Shown: positions 25,413-33,029 of the stretch, piece after piece
How positions within the stretch are numbered: position 1 is the stretch's first letter
Layout: each line of letters starts with the position of its first letter
Source: Clostridia bacterium
Lineage (GTDB): Bacteria > Bacillota > Clostridia > Oscillospirales > Acutalibacteraceae
Direction: 5' to 3'
Length of the DNA: 64,000 nucleotides
Assembly: GCA_017473165.1 (NCBI GenBank)
Contig: JAFUNA010000022.1
Span: 21,471-85,470, forward strand
The notes under the pieces: generated by a model
What the model was told of the DNA's origin: nothing
Database searches by the model: none
Seen by the model: only the letters and a program-made list of their open reading frames with translations
Program-made: the position numbers and the translations under genes

Positions 25413-26267
25413 ATGAAAAAGATGTTAACCGTTGTGCTGGTTGCGATTGTTGCCGTTGTTGCGGCGGGATATATTGCCGTAACCTTCAGAAAATCCCCCG
25501 AAATTGTTGACGGAAATCCTTCCGAAAATGTTCAGGCAATGGCTGAAATTACGGAAACAACAAAAAAGAACATAATCGACGGTATTTTCGGCAATGACGA
25601 AGAAACAACAACCGAAGTACCGACCACCGAGAAAATCAAGGCTGAAAAAATCGAGGATTACGCCTATGCCTATGCGGGCTTCATGCCCTGTTATGCCGAC
25701 ATGGAGGTTGAGGACTGGCGTCTGATTCTTGTCAACAGGGACTACATTCTGCCCGACGGCTATGTGCCCGAGCTTGCACCCTGCATAACCGATGACCCCG
25801 ACAGCCTCAAGCTGGATTCAAGGGTTGCACCCTATTATAATGAAATGTATCTTGCCGCAAAGGCAGACGGAATTGAGCTGACACCCGTTTCGGGCTACCG
25901 CTCCGTTGAGCGTCAGACAAACAATTTTGAAAGAAAAATTCAGAAATATATTGACGAGGGCTACGGCAAAACCGAAGCCACTCAGATGGCGGCAACAATT
26001 ATTCTGCCTCCCGGCACGAGCGAGCATAACGCAGGTCTTGCCATGGATATCTGCAGTCTTTACGAGAGCTTTGAAAACACAAAGGAATTCAAGTGGCTGA
26101 ACGAAAACGCCGCCGACTACGGCTTTATTCTCCGCTATCCCGAGGATAAGCAGGACATCACAAAGATTATTTATGAGCCCTGGCATTGGAGATATGTGGG
26201 CGTTGACGCCGCCAAGGAAATGAAGGCAAGCGGTCAGTGCCTTGAGGAATACCTCGGAGTTGAATAA
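25413..26267 (+). CDS. VanY-like D-alanyl-D-alanine carboxypeptidase
   Basis: A 284-residue membrane-anchored M15B peptidase. An N-terminal helix (4-25) and a Thr/Glu-rich linker precede the domain with GYRSVERQ (161-168), SEHNAGLAMDI giving His205 and Asp212, and EPWHWR giving His258 as zinc ligands. It would trim the terminal D-Ala of peptidoglycan stem peptides outside the cell; a vancomycin-resistance role is not suggested because no vanHAX or vanRS genes are near. The ATG at 25413 with ACGAGGT upstream is preferred to an in-frame ATG in the repeat. Confidence 0.88.
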   Translation: MKKMLTVVLVAIVAVVAAGYIAVTFRKSPEIVDGNPSENVQAMAEITETTKKNIIDGIFGNDEETTTEVPTTEKIKAEKIEDYAYAYAGFMPCYADMEVEDWRLILVNRDYILPDGYVPELAPCITDDPDSLKLDSRVAPYYNEMYLAAKADGIELTPVSGYRSVERQTNNFERKIQKYIDEGYGKTEATQMAATIILPPGTSEHNAGLAMDICSLYESFENTKEFKWLNENAADYGFILRYPEDKQDITKIIYEPWHWRYVGVDAAKEMKASGQCLEEYLGVE

Positions 26268-26469
26268 ATGATGAATGATGAATGATGTGCACCTTCGGTG
26301 CATGATGTGTTGCTTCGCAACATTTCGGAAGGGCTTCGCCCTTACTCATTTAAATTCGGGTGTGGGCAAAGCCCACCCTTAACTCGCCGAAGACGAATAT
26401 CACTTTTGTCGAAGACAAAAATATCACATTGCGAAGCAATATATCACACGGCATAAGCCGTATATCACT
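26268..26469 (+). repeat. ATATCAC hairpin array, copy 3 (longest; with TTCG-loop hairpins)
   Basis: This 202-bp gap between convergent genes is almost entirely hairpins. After ATGATGAATGATGAATG come GTGCAC-CTTCG-GTGCA, TTGCTTCGCAA and AAGGGCTTCGCCCTT, then GTGGGC-AAA-GCCCAC, CTCGCCGAAGACGA, TTTTGTC-GAA-GACAAAA, ATTGC-GAA-GCAAT and CGGC-ATAA-GCCG with ATATCAC(A) spacers. It ends inside the 3' end of the sugar transferase gene's flank. Confidence 0.85.
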
Positions 26470-27060
26470 TCATATTCTGCGTTTATTATGCGGCTCGCCG
26501 CCTTCGGATATGTTTTCTCTTTTAAGGACAACGGCAACCGTTTTAATCATAATTTTAATATCGAACAAAATGCTCTGTTTTTCGACATATTCCTTGTCAA
26601 ACAGGGCTTTTTCTTCGTCGGTGAGCATATCTCTGCCGTTAACCTGTGCCCAGCCCGTGATGCCGGGTCGCACGGAAAATACGCCGTAATCCCTGCGGAG
26701 ATTGCGGATTTCCTTTTCCTCGGGAATGAGGGGTCGGGGACCGACAAAGCTCATGTCGCCGATGAGCACGTTGAAAAGCTGGGGAAGCTCGTCAAGGCTT
26801 GTTTTACGCAGGAATCTGCCGCTTTTTGTGATTTGAAATTCCGCTTCGGTAAGGTCGCTTGTTGCGGTGTTGCGGGTGTCGTTTTTCATTGTACGGAATT
26901 TATAGATATAGAAAAGCTTATTATCCTTTTTGACCCTGTATTGCTTGAAAACAATGGGTCCGCCATCGTCAATCAGCACGATTAAGCCGATTAAAACAAA
27001 CAACGGTGAAAGGATTATGATGAGCAGAAGGCTCACCGTGAAATCAAAAAACCGTTTCAT
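26470..27060 (-). CDS. Bacterial sugar transferase (monotopic phosphoglycosyl transferase)
   Basis: A 196-residue small PGT that would transfer a phospho-sugar from a UDP-sugar to undecaprenyl phosphate, starting a surface glycan. It has an N-terminal re-entrant hydrophobic helix (about 8-31), KFRTM (54-58), the catalytic Asp90-Glu91 dyad in TSLDELPQ, GDMSFVGPRP (101-110) and RPGITGWAQVNGR. It lies 9 bp behind the cyclase gene. No glycan cluster surrounds it, which is unusual for this family. Confidence 0.9.
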   Translation of the reverse strand: MKRFFDFTVSLLLIIILSPLFVLIGLIVLIDDGGPIVFKQYRVKKDNKLFYIYKFRTMKNDTRNTATSDLTEAEFQITKSGRFLRKTSLDELPQLFNVLIGDMSFVGPRPLIPEEKEIRNLRRDYGVFSVRPGITGWAQVNGRDMLTDEEKALFDKEYVEKQSILFDIKIMIKTVAVVLKRENISEGGEPHNKRRI

Positions 27061-27069
27061 TTCACACCT

Positions 27070-27678
27070 CTATCGGTTATTTCTTGACCAGAAAATGTAG
27101 TCGTCAATCAGCACGGCTCTTGCGGGAGCACCCTCAAGTCCGTCATAGAGCACGGGAGGGGCAAAGAGAAAATAATTGCCGGGCTCGACTTTGGAAAGGT
27201 CAAGACCTTCAAGCACGGCAACGCCGCCCTGAAGGAAGGCTTTGTGGGGGCCTGTCTGGTTACCCTTGCAGCCGACGGAAAGCGAATCCGTGCCGATAAG
27301 CAGAAGTCCTCTTTCCGCAAGCTCCTCTGCGGAGGAGTCCATGAAAAATGCTCTGCCGCCGCCTTTAATCAGCAGCCGCTCGCATTTTTTGGGGAAACAG
27401 CGGTCAACATAGTCCCCTGTTATAACGCCCTTGGGCACTTCGATAACCGTGCACGGACCGATAAACGGTTCAAGCGGCAGGTCATCGATTGTATTGCCGC
27501 CGCTGATGAAGTGGAGAGGTGCGTCGGCATGGGTTCCCGTGTGAACGCAGGCGTGAACAACGGAGAGATTGCAGTCGGATTTTTCGCCGATTTCGCAAAC
27601 CTGCTCCGCCTTCGGCTCGGGGTCACCGGGATATATTTCGCAGGAAAAGAATTTTCGGGAAATGTCGATGATTTTCAT
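27070..27678 (-). CDS. Cyclase/kynurenine formamidase-like metal hydrolase
   Basis: A 202-residue member of the putative cyclase family (PF04199). The metal-binding HTGTHADAPLHF motif gives His46, His50, Asp52 and His56. Such enzymes hydrolyse N-formylkynurenine or related amides; no tryptophan-degradation gene is near, so the substrate is open. The ATG at 27678 has GGAGGGAA upstream; the longer ORF is an artefact of reading through the repeat at 27711. Confidence 0.82.
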   Translation of the reverse strand: MKIIDISRKFFSCEIYPGDPEPKAEQVCEIGEKSDCNLSVVHACVHTGTHADAPLHFISGGNTIDDLPLEPFIGPCTVIEVPKGVITGDYVDRCFPKKCERLLIKGGGRAFFMDSSAEELAERGLLLIGTDSLSVGCKGNQTGPHKAFLQGGVAVLEGLDLSKVEPGNYFLFAPPVLYDGLEGAPARAVLIDDYIFWSRNNR

Positions 27679-27710
27679 GTTTCCCTCCGTTTTTAAACCA
27701 ACAATTATTT

Positions 27711-27897
27711 GTAGGGGACGGCGTCCCCGACGTCCCGAACAGACCGTAGGTCTGTAAAATGTTGATTTCAAATAGATCTAAACTAATAAATCAGAATATT
27801 AGATGATTAAAAGACTGTCAAAAGCCTGACATCTGTTTCACTATTATTAATTATGTGCCTACGGCACATCCGGGTCGTCGAGGACGCCGACCCCTAC
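27711..27897 (+). repeat. Expanded GTAGGGG...CCCCTAC unit (187 bp)
   Basis: It begins GTAGGGGACGG and ends CCGACCCCTAC like the 103-bp units. Hairpins GGGACG/CGTCCC and ACAGACC-GTA-GGTCTGT lie on the left, and ATGTGCC-TAC-GGCACAT and GGGTCG/CGACCC on the right. About 90 bp of AT-rich sequence separates the halves. It occupies most of the gap between the cyclase and prfB. Confidence 0.75.
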
Positions 27898-27917
27898 ATT
27901 CTGTAGCCGTAAGCAAT

Positions 27918-29039
27918 TTATTTGTTCGAGCTGTCCTTCAGCGATTCCATCTTGAGATAAGCGTTGATGAAGCCGTCGATGTCGCCGTCCATAACGGCGT
28001 TGATGTTGCCTGCTTCAAAGCCTGTTCTGTGGTCCTTTGCGAGGGTGTAGGGCATGAAAACATAGGAGCGTATCTGGCTGCCCCATGCAATTTCTCTCTG
28101 CTCGCCCTTGATGTCGTCAATCTTGTCGAGATGCTCTCTTTCCTTGATTTCGATGAGCTTGGATTTGAGCATCTTCATTGCAACATCCCTGTTCTGATGC
28201 TGGCTTCTTTCAACCTGGCAGGCACAAACGATGCCTGTGGGGATATGGGTAATACGGACTGCGGACGAGGTTTTGTTAACCTTCTGACCGCCCGCACCGC
28301 TGGCACGGTAATAGTCGATTTTGAGGTCGTCGGGGTTGATTTCAACCTCAACAGTGTCGTCGATTTCGGGCATAACTTCAAGAGAAGCAAAGGAAGTGTG
28401 GCGTCTGCCCGATGCGTCAAAGGGTGAAACACGGACAAGTCTGTGAACGCCCATTTCGCCTTTAAGATAGCCGTATGCGTTTTCACCCTCAACAACGAGA
28501 ACAGCAGATTTAAGACCTGCTTCGTCGCCGTCAAGGAAGTCAATCATGCTGATTTTGAAGCCGTGCTTTTCGCCCCAGTGCTGATACATTCTGACAAGCA
28601 TCTGGTTCCAATCCTGTGCCTCTGTTCCGCCCGCACCTGCGTGGAAGGTAAGGATAGCGTTTTTGCCGTCATATTCGCCCGAAAGCAGAGTGCTTAAGGT
28701 CATTGCTTCAAGTTTTTCAACAAAGCCGTCAACGCCTGCCTTGCATTCGTCGAGCATATCGAGGTCCTCTTCCTCGTTTGAAAGCTCAATGAGAACAAGG
28801 GTGTCGTTATATTCGTTTTCGAGAGAATTGTATGCACCAACCTTGTTTTTGAGCTGGCTGATTCTCTGCTGAACCTTCTGGGAATTTGCAAGGTCATTCC
28901 AGAAGCCCTCTTCGGCGGTCTGCGCCTCAAGGGTTTCGATTTCTTTATTCATATCGTCAAGACCCAGAGCCTCACGGAGCTGGTTTAACTTTTCCTCATA
29001 GTCGAGGAGTGAAAGACGCAATTCTTCAAACTGAACCAT
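27918..29039 (-). CDS. prfB: Peptide chain release factor 2 (no programmed frameshift)
   Basis: RF2 releases peptides at UGA and UAA. The 373 residues include the stop-codon-reading region with SPFDASGRRHTSFAS and the catalytic GGQ in SGAGGQKVNKTSS. The frame is continuous: the early CUUUGA-type frameshift site that autoregulates RF2 in many bacteria, including E. coli and Bacillus, is absent around codon 25 (LREALGLDDMNKE). The ATG at 29039 has AGGAGA six bases upstream and is preferred to an ATG six codons earlier that precedes it. Confidence 0.95.
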   Translation of the reverse strand: MVQFEELRLSLLDYEEKLNQLREALGLDDMNKEIETLEAQTAEEGFWNDLANSQKVQQRISQLKNKVGAYNSLENEYNDTLVLIELSNEEEDLDMLDECKAGVDGFVEKLEAMTLSTLLSGEYDGKNAILTFHAGAGGTEAQDWNQMLVRMYQHWGEKHGFKISMIDFLDGDEAGLKSAVLVVEGENAYGYLKGEMGVHRLVRVSPFDASGRRHTSFASLEVMPEIDDTVEVEINPDDLKIDYYRASGAGGQKVNKTSSAVRITHIPTGIVCACQVERSQHQNRDVAMKMLKSKLIEIKEREHLDKIDDIKGEQREIAWGSQIRSYVFMPYTLAKDHRTGFEAGNINAVMDGDIDGFINAYLKMESLKDSSNK

Positions 29040-29072
29040 ATAAAATCTCCTGTGCATAATTTTTCATGATGT

Positions 29073-29101
29073 ATTATACCTAAAAAATCCGCAATTGTAA
29101 A
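29073..29101 (-). promoter_or_regulatory. prfB promoter
   Basis: On the reverse strand TTTACA (29096-29101), 17 bp, TATAAT (29073-29078). It lies 34 bp upstream of the prfB start codon. Confidence 0.82.
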
Positions 29102-29128
29102 GAAGATAAATAATTTTTTAAATAATAA

Positions 29129-29157
29129 TTGCAATTTTTTCATTTTTTAGGTATTAT
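29129..29157 (+). promoter_or_regulatory. Divergent promoter facing the RING-protein gene
   Basis: TTGCAA (29129-29134), 17 bp, TATTAT (29152-29157), back to back with the prfB promoter. The spacer and -10 (TTTTTTAGGTAT) mirror those of the prfB promoter. A transcript would carry about 350 nt of hairpin repeats before the gene at 29529. Confidence 0.6.
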
Positions 29158-29181
29158 ATAATGTGAATCAGTATGTATGAT

Positions 29182-29381
29182 GTAGGGGTTGGCGACCCGA
29201 CAACCCGCGCAGACCGCAGGGTCGATATCCGAAGTGACCTTGAAAGTTCATCTGAATTTCCGCTTAAATCTTAAACGTAGGGCGGCTTGACCCCAAGCCG
29301 CCGTGGATTACGGTTGTTTTTCGGCGGGATGAGGTCATCCCGCCCTACGCTTGATTTCGATAGTACATTGTATTATATAAT
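29182..29381 (+). repeat. Composite hairpin repeat upstream of the RING-protein gene
   Basis: It contains a partial GTAGGGG unit (GTAGGGGTTGGCGACCCG, then GCAGACCGCAGGGTC) and a 72-bp unit bounded by GTAGGGC and GCCCTAC (29277-29348), with GGCGGCTTG-ACCC-CAAGCCGCC and GGCGGGATGAGGTCATCCC. The 72-bp unit recurs inverted at about 56.01-56.08 kb and in part at 47.39 kb. Confidence 0.75.
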
Positions 29382-29508
29382 CGGGCGTGGGCAACGCCCA
29401 CCCGAAACTCGCCGTCAGGCGAATATCACTTTTGCGAAAGCAAAAATATCACATTGCAAAGCAATATTTCACACGGCATAAGCCGTATATCACATTCCGA
29501 AGGAATAT
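29382..29508 (+). repeat. ATATCAC hairpin array, copy 4 (six modules)
   Basis: GTGGGC-AAC-GCCCAC, CGCCGTCAGGCG, TTTTGC-GAAA-GCAAAA, ATTGC-AAA-GCAAT, CGGC-ATAA-GCCG and TTCC-GAA-GGAA in order, with ATATCAC, ATATCACA, ATTTCACA and ATATCACA spacers. It ends a few bases before the AAAGGAG of the next gene. Confidence 0.88.
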
Positions 29509-29528
29509 AAAAAAGGAGATGATTGCCC

Positions 29529-30611
29529 GTGAACTACGATAACCTGCCTTGCCCTGTGTGCGGAAAGCCCATGGCGGAGGGTGACGATATCGTTGTCTGC
29601 CCTGTGTGTGCAACTCCCCAGCACAGAGAATGCTGGATAGAGCGGGGCAGATGTGCAAACGATGACCTTCATTCATCGGGCTATGTTTGGAAAAAAGAAA
29701 ATAAAACGGAAGTAAAAACCGAAGAAACGGCGGCAAATCCCGATAACCGCATCTGCCATATCTGCGGCAGCGAAAATCCCGCCGACAGCCTTCATTGCGG
29801 CAACTGCGGAGCACTTTTCGGAGAGGAAGTAAAGCCCGATGACAACTCCCCCAAAAAATGTGCATACTGCGGCAGGGATAACGACAGCGATGCACTTCAT
29901 TGCAAATATTGCGGTGCACCCGTGGGCGGTCAGAGCTTTTATAAGAATAATCCCTTCCTTTCGGGGTCGGGAATTGCCGAGGATGAGCTGATTGCGGGTC
30001 AGAAGGCAACGGATGTTGCGTTTTTTGTTCAGGCGAGCTCAAAAAAATATCTGCCCAAGTTCAAAAAATTCGCAAACGGAAAGAAAATTTCTTTCAACTT
30101 TGCCGCATTTTTCTTTGCACCCTACTGGTTTTTCTACAGAAAGCTCTACAAAGCGGGAATTTTTGCAATTGTTATTCTTGCAACCGCATCAATGGTGCTT
30201 TCGGGCTTCACAAATCAGATGAATGCGGCGGCAAACGAATATCTCAATGTATATGAGAATATAGAAATAACCGAGGAAACAACAGACGAGGAATACAAGG
30301 CAGCGGAAGCGGAACTGCTGAAAGCGGCGAAAGCCATGAGGGAAAAGGCAACAAAGCCGATGTTGATTGTTGGCGGAGTGCAGCTTGTTCTTCATCTGCT
30401 TTTCGCTCTGACTGCCGACAGGATTTATTATAAAAAGGTTTTTGCCGACCTCAAGGAAATTCAAAACGCCGTTGAGGATGACAATTTCAAGAAAATGATG
30501 ATTACCCGCCGAGGCGGACTTTCGCCTCTTGCCTTCGCCGCAAGCATTATGGGCAACAATATGCTGCTCATGGCACTTGACTACGTTGCGGCACTGATTA
30601 ACGGAATGTAA
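29529..30611 (+). CDS. Prokaryotic RING-finger/zinc-ribbon membrane protein
   Basis: About 360 residues with three zinc modules followed by membrane helices. Residues 7-45 (CPVCGKP...CPVCATPQHRECW) fit the prokaryotic RING finger family 1 pattern, and two CxxC-x(10-12)-CxxC zinc ribbons follow (CHICGSE...CGNCG and CAYCGRD...CKYCG). The C-terminal part resembles DUF2628: SFNFAAFFFAPYWFFYRKLYKAG, then two or three hydrophobic segments. The role is unknown; RING-type ligase activity is not claimed. I use the GTG at 29529, ten bases after AGGAG; a TTG two codons earlier is equally possible. Confidence 0.72.
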   Translation: MNYDNLPCPVCGKPMAEGDDIVVCPVCATPQHRECWIERGRCANDDLHSSGYVWKKENKTEVKTEETAANPDNRICHICGSENPADSLHCGNCGALFGEEVKPDDNSPKKCAYCGRDNDSDALHCKYCGAPVGGQSFYKNNPFLSGSGIAEDELIAGQKATDVAFFVQASSKKYLPKFKKFANGKKISFNFAAFFFAPYWFFYRKLYKAGIFAIVILATASMVLSGFTNQMNAAANEYLNVYENIEITEETTDEEYKAAEAELLKAAKAMREKATKPMLIVGGVQLVLHLLFALTADRIYYKKVFADLKEIQNAVEDDNFKKMMITRRGGLSPLAFAASIMGNNMLLMALDYVAALINGM

Positions 30612-30662
30612 AATATAAAATTGCAAAGCAATATATAACACGGCACAAGCCGTATATCACTT
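30609..30662 (+). repeat. ATATCAC hairpin array, copy 5 (short)
   Basis: Two modules, ATTGC-AAA-GCAAT and CGGC-ACAA-GCCG, with an ATATAACA spacer. It starts at the stop codon of the RING-protein gene and ends about 10 bp before the GGAGG of galU. Confidence 0.8.
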
Positions 30663-30683
30663 AAACCAACGGAGGAATATATC

Positions 30684-31568
30684 ATGAAAGTCAGAAAGGC
30701 TATTATCCCCGCAGCAGGTCTTGGCACAAGAGTTCTGCCCGCATCAAAATCAGTTCCCAAGGAAATGCTGAATATCGTTGACAAGCCCGCTATTCAGTAC
30801 ATAGTTGAAGAGGCTGTTGCCGCAGGAATTGAGGATATCCTTATCATCACAAACAGAGGAAAGGGTGCAATTGAGGACCATTTTGACCATTCCTTTGAGC
30901 TTGAAGCAGGTCTTGTCGGCAATCCCTCAAAAGCAAAGCTTTATGAGGACGTAAAAGCCGTTGCAAACCTTGCAAACATCTATTTTATCCGCCAGAAAGA
31001 AACAAAGGGTCTTGCTCACGCACTTCTCTGCGGTAAATCGTTTGTCGGCAACGAGCCCTTTGCCGTGCTTTACGGCGACGACGTTATCGTTTCCGATGAC
31101 CCCGTAACCGCACAGCTTACCCGCTGCTACGAAAAATACGGCAAGGGTGTTGTTGGTGTCAACGAGGTTTCAGAGGAGCTTATCAGACTTTACTGCACGC
31201 TCGACGTTTCACCCATCGAGGGCGAGGACAGAGCAATGACCTGCCGCCGTATAATCGAAAAACCCAAGCCCGAAGAAATTCTTTCGCTCTACGCCATTCT
31301 CGGCAGAGTTGTTCTTCCTCCCGAAGCATTTGACCTTATCGAAAAAGGTCTTGCCGCAACTCCCGAGGGCAAGGAATTCTATCTCACCGATGTTTTCACC
31401 GAGCTCGGCATGAACGATAAGCTTCTTGCATATGACTTTGACGGCAAGAGATATGACATGGGCAATAAGCTCGGAATTATGAAGGCAAACTGCGAGGTTG
31501 CTCTCAATCATGACGAAATCGGCGAGGATTTCAAGGCTTACCTCAAAGAATTGGTTAAGACATTCTAA
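30684..31568 (+). CDS. galU: UTP-glucose-1-phosphate uridylyltransferase GalU
   Basis: A 294-residue nucleotidyltransferase making UDP-glucose. The N-terminal AAGLGTRVLPASKSVPKEML is the nucleotide-binding and catalytic signature, with VDKPAIQYIVEEAVAAG next and the YGDDV metal site later. Length is typical. GGAGG lies upstream of the ATG. UDP-glucose could feed cell-envelope glycans, for instance via the sugar transferase at 26.5 kb, but that link is inference. Confidence 0.95.
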   Translation: MKVRKAIIPAAGLGTRVLPASKSVPKEMLNIVDKPAIQYIVEEAVAAGIEDILIITNRGKGAIEDHFDHSFELEAGLVGNPSKAKLYEDVKAVANLANIYFIRQKETKGLAHALLCGKSFVGNEPFAVLYGDDVIVSDDPVTAQLTRCYEKYGKGVVGVNEVSEELIRLYCTLDVSPIEGEDRAMTCRRIIEKPKPEEILSLYAILGRVVLPPEAFDLIEKGLAATPEGKEFYLTDVFTELGMNDKLLAYDFDGKRYDMGNKLGIMKANCEVALNHDEIGEDFKAYLKELVKTF

Positions 31569-31575
31569 ATTTATC

Positions 31576-31604
31576 TTGACTAATCTGTAATTTAAATGTA
31601 TATT
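31576..31604 (+). promoter_or_regulatory. Promoter of the epimerase-like gene
   Basis: TTGACT (31576-31581), 17 bp, TATATT (31599-31604), 33 bp upstream of the ATG. It shows that the gene is transcribed separately from galU. Confidence 0.82.
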
Positions 31605-31636
31605 ATAAAAGTAAATTATTCAAGGAGGAATAAGAA

Positions 31637-32656
31637 ATGAAAGTATTTATGATCGGCGGCACAGGCCTTCTCGGCTGCGAAGCTGCAAGAATTTTCCTCG
31701 AAAGAGGCCATCAGGTAAAGAGCGTTGCTCTTCCCCCTCTCCCCGAAGGTGCTCCCATTCCCAAGGAAATGGAAATCGAGCTTTGCAACATCTACGAAAA
31801 GACTGACGAAGAAATCAAGGCTATCATGGCAGGCTGTGACTGCTTTGTTTTCGCTGCAGGTATCGACGAAAGAGTTGAATTCCCTGCTCCCGTTTATGAC
31901 GCATATTATAAATATAATATCGCTCCCCTCAAGAGAATTCTTCCCCTCTGCAAGGAAATCGGCATGAAGAATGCCGTTATCCTCGGCTCATACTTTGCAT
32001 ATCTTGCAAAGCAGCGTCCCGACATGAAGCTCACAGAAAAGCATCCCTACATAAGAAGCCGTATCGATCAGGAAGAGGTTGCTTTCTCATTTGCTGACGA
32101 AAACTTTGACGTTTCCGTTCTTGAGCTTCCCTACATCTTCGGCACACAGCCCGGCAGAAAGCCCGTTTGGGTTATCCTTATCGAGCAGATCAAGATGATG
32201 GATAAGCTTCCCTGCACAATGTATCCGGGCGGCGGCACAGCAATGCTCACAGTCCGTCAGGTTGGTGAGGTTATCGTTGGCGCAGCCGAAAAGTCAAAGG
32301 GTGCAAAGGCATGGCCCATCAGCATGTATAACCAGACATGGAAGGAATTCCTTAAGATTGTTTATGCCGCAAGAGGCATGGGCGAAAACAGAAAAATCAT
32401 CAGCGTTCCTCCCTGGATGATGAGAATGGGTCTCGGCAAGGTTAAGAAGGAATACGCCGCAAAGGGCATCGAAAGCGGTATTGACGTTGACGGACTTGCA
32501 GATATCATGGATATCAACCTCTTCATCGACAGAAAATATGCTGTTGAGCTTGGTGCAACAGAGGACGATATCAAGGCTGCAATCACAGATTCAATCAAGG
32601 TAAGCCAGGCTTCCTATGACGGTAAGGTTAAGCTCCTTGAAATGAAGGGCGAATAA
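31637..32656 (+). CDS. NAD-dependent epimerase/dehydratase family protein
   Basis: A 339-residue extended short-chain dehydrogenase. The N-terminal GGTGLLG (7-13) binds NAD(P). The usual catalytic YxxxK is not evident in the expected place: the segment after VILGSYFAYLAKQRP offers Tyr-Leu-Ala-Lys, which would serve as YxxxK only with altered spacing. Codon use is strongly biased, suggesting high expression. It has its own promoter and a strong terminator. The adjacent fusion oxidoreductase and symporter suggest a sugar-modification locus, but the substrate is unknown. Confidence 0.78.
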   Translation: MKVFMIGGTGLLGCEAARIFLERGHQVKSVALPPLPEGAPIPKEMEIELCNIYEKTDEEIKAIMAGCDCFVFAAGIDERVEFPAPVYDAYYKYNIAPLKRILPLCKEIGMKNAVILGSYFAYLAKQRPDMKLTEKHPYIRSRIDQEEVAFSFADENFDVSVLELPYIFGTQPGRKPVWVILIEQIKMMDKLPCTMYPGGGTAMLTVRQVGEVIVGAAEKSKGAKAWPISMYNQTWKEFLKIVYAARGMGENRKIISVPPWMMRMGLGKVKKEYAAKGIESGIDVDGLADIMDINLFIDRKYAVELGATEDDIKAAITDSIKVSQASYDGKVKLLEMKGE

Positions 32657-32670
32657 TTTTCAGAAAAATC

Positions 32671-32697
32671 GGGAGTTGTTTCGGCAACTCCCTTTTT
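32671..32697 (+). terminator. Terminator after the epimerase-like gene
   Basis: GGGAGTTG and CAACTCCC pair around TTTCGG and are followed by TTTTT. Confidence 0.92.
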
Positions 32698-32710
32698 GAG
32701 TTAAATAAAA

Positions 32711-33003
32711 TAAAGTGCAAAGTTCAAAGTGGTAAGTGCAAAGTGTCGGATAGGCTCCGCCTATGACCGATTATAACCGTGAAATCTTATTTCAGCCGTA
32801 GGGGACGGCGTCCTCGACGTCCCGAATGCACCGTCAGGTGCATAACAAAATTTATTGCAAGCCTTTAGCTTGCCCGGGTTGTCGAGTCGCCAACCCCTAC
32901 ACGCTCAATTAAATATAATTGCGTCGCAGACCCTTAACTATTCACTATTCACTTATATTAAGTGACCCTTAACTTTGCAATTTGCACTCTGCACTTTACA
33001 CTT
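32711..33003 (+). repeat. Composite nested repeat with 103-bp unit copy 3
   Basis: The left flank AAGTGCAAAGTTCAAAGTGG and right flank (ACTTTGC...CACTTTACACTTA) are inverted. Inside them are GGATAGGC-TCC-GCCTATGACC and GTCGCAGACCCTTAAC, and in the centre a 103-bp GTAGGGG...CCCCTAC unit (32798-32900). The block is the reverse complement of that at 25.05-25.38 kb. It occupies nearly all of the 373-bp gap before the fusion gene. Confidence 0.88.
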
Positions 33004-33029
33004 AATTTCAAATTATCAAGGTGATTACT

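Noticed and set aside
26268-26469. Possible CRISPR array
   Set aside because: The units are self-complementary hairpins of different sequence with 7-9 base spacers, not identical repeats with unique spacers of about 30 bp, and no cas gene is present.
27918-29057. RF2 programmed frameshift site
   Set aside because: No in-frame UGA or CUUUGA appears in the first 40 codons; the frame is continuous.
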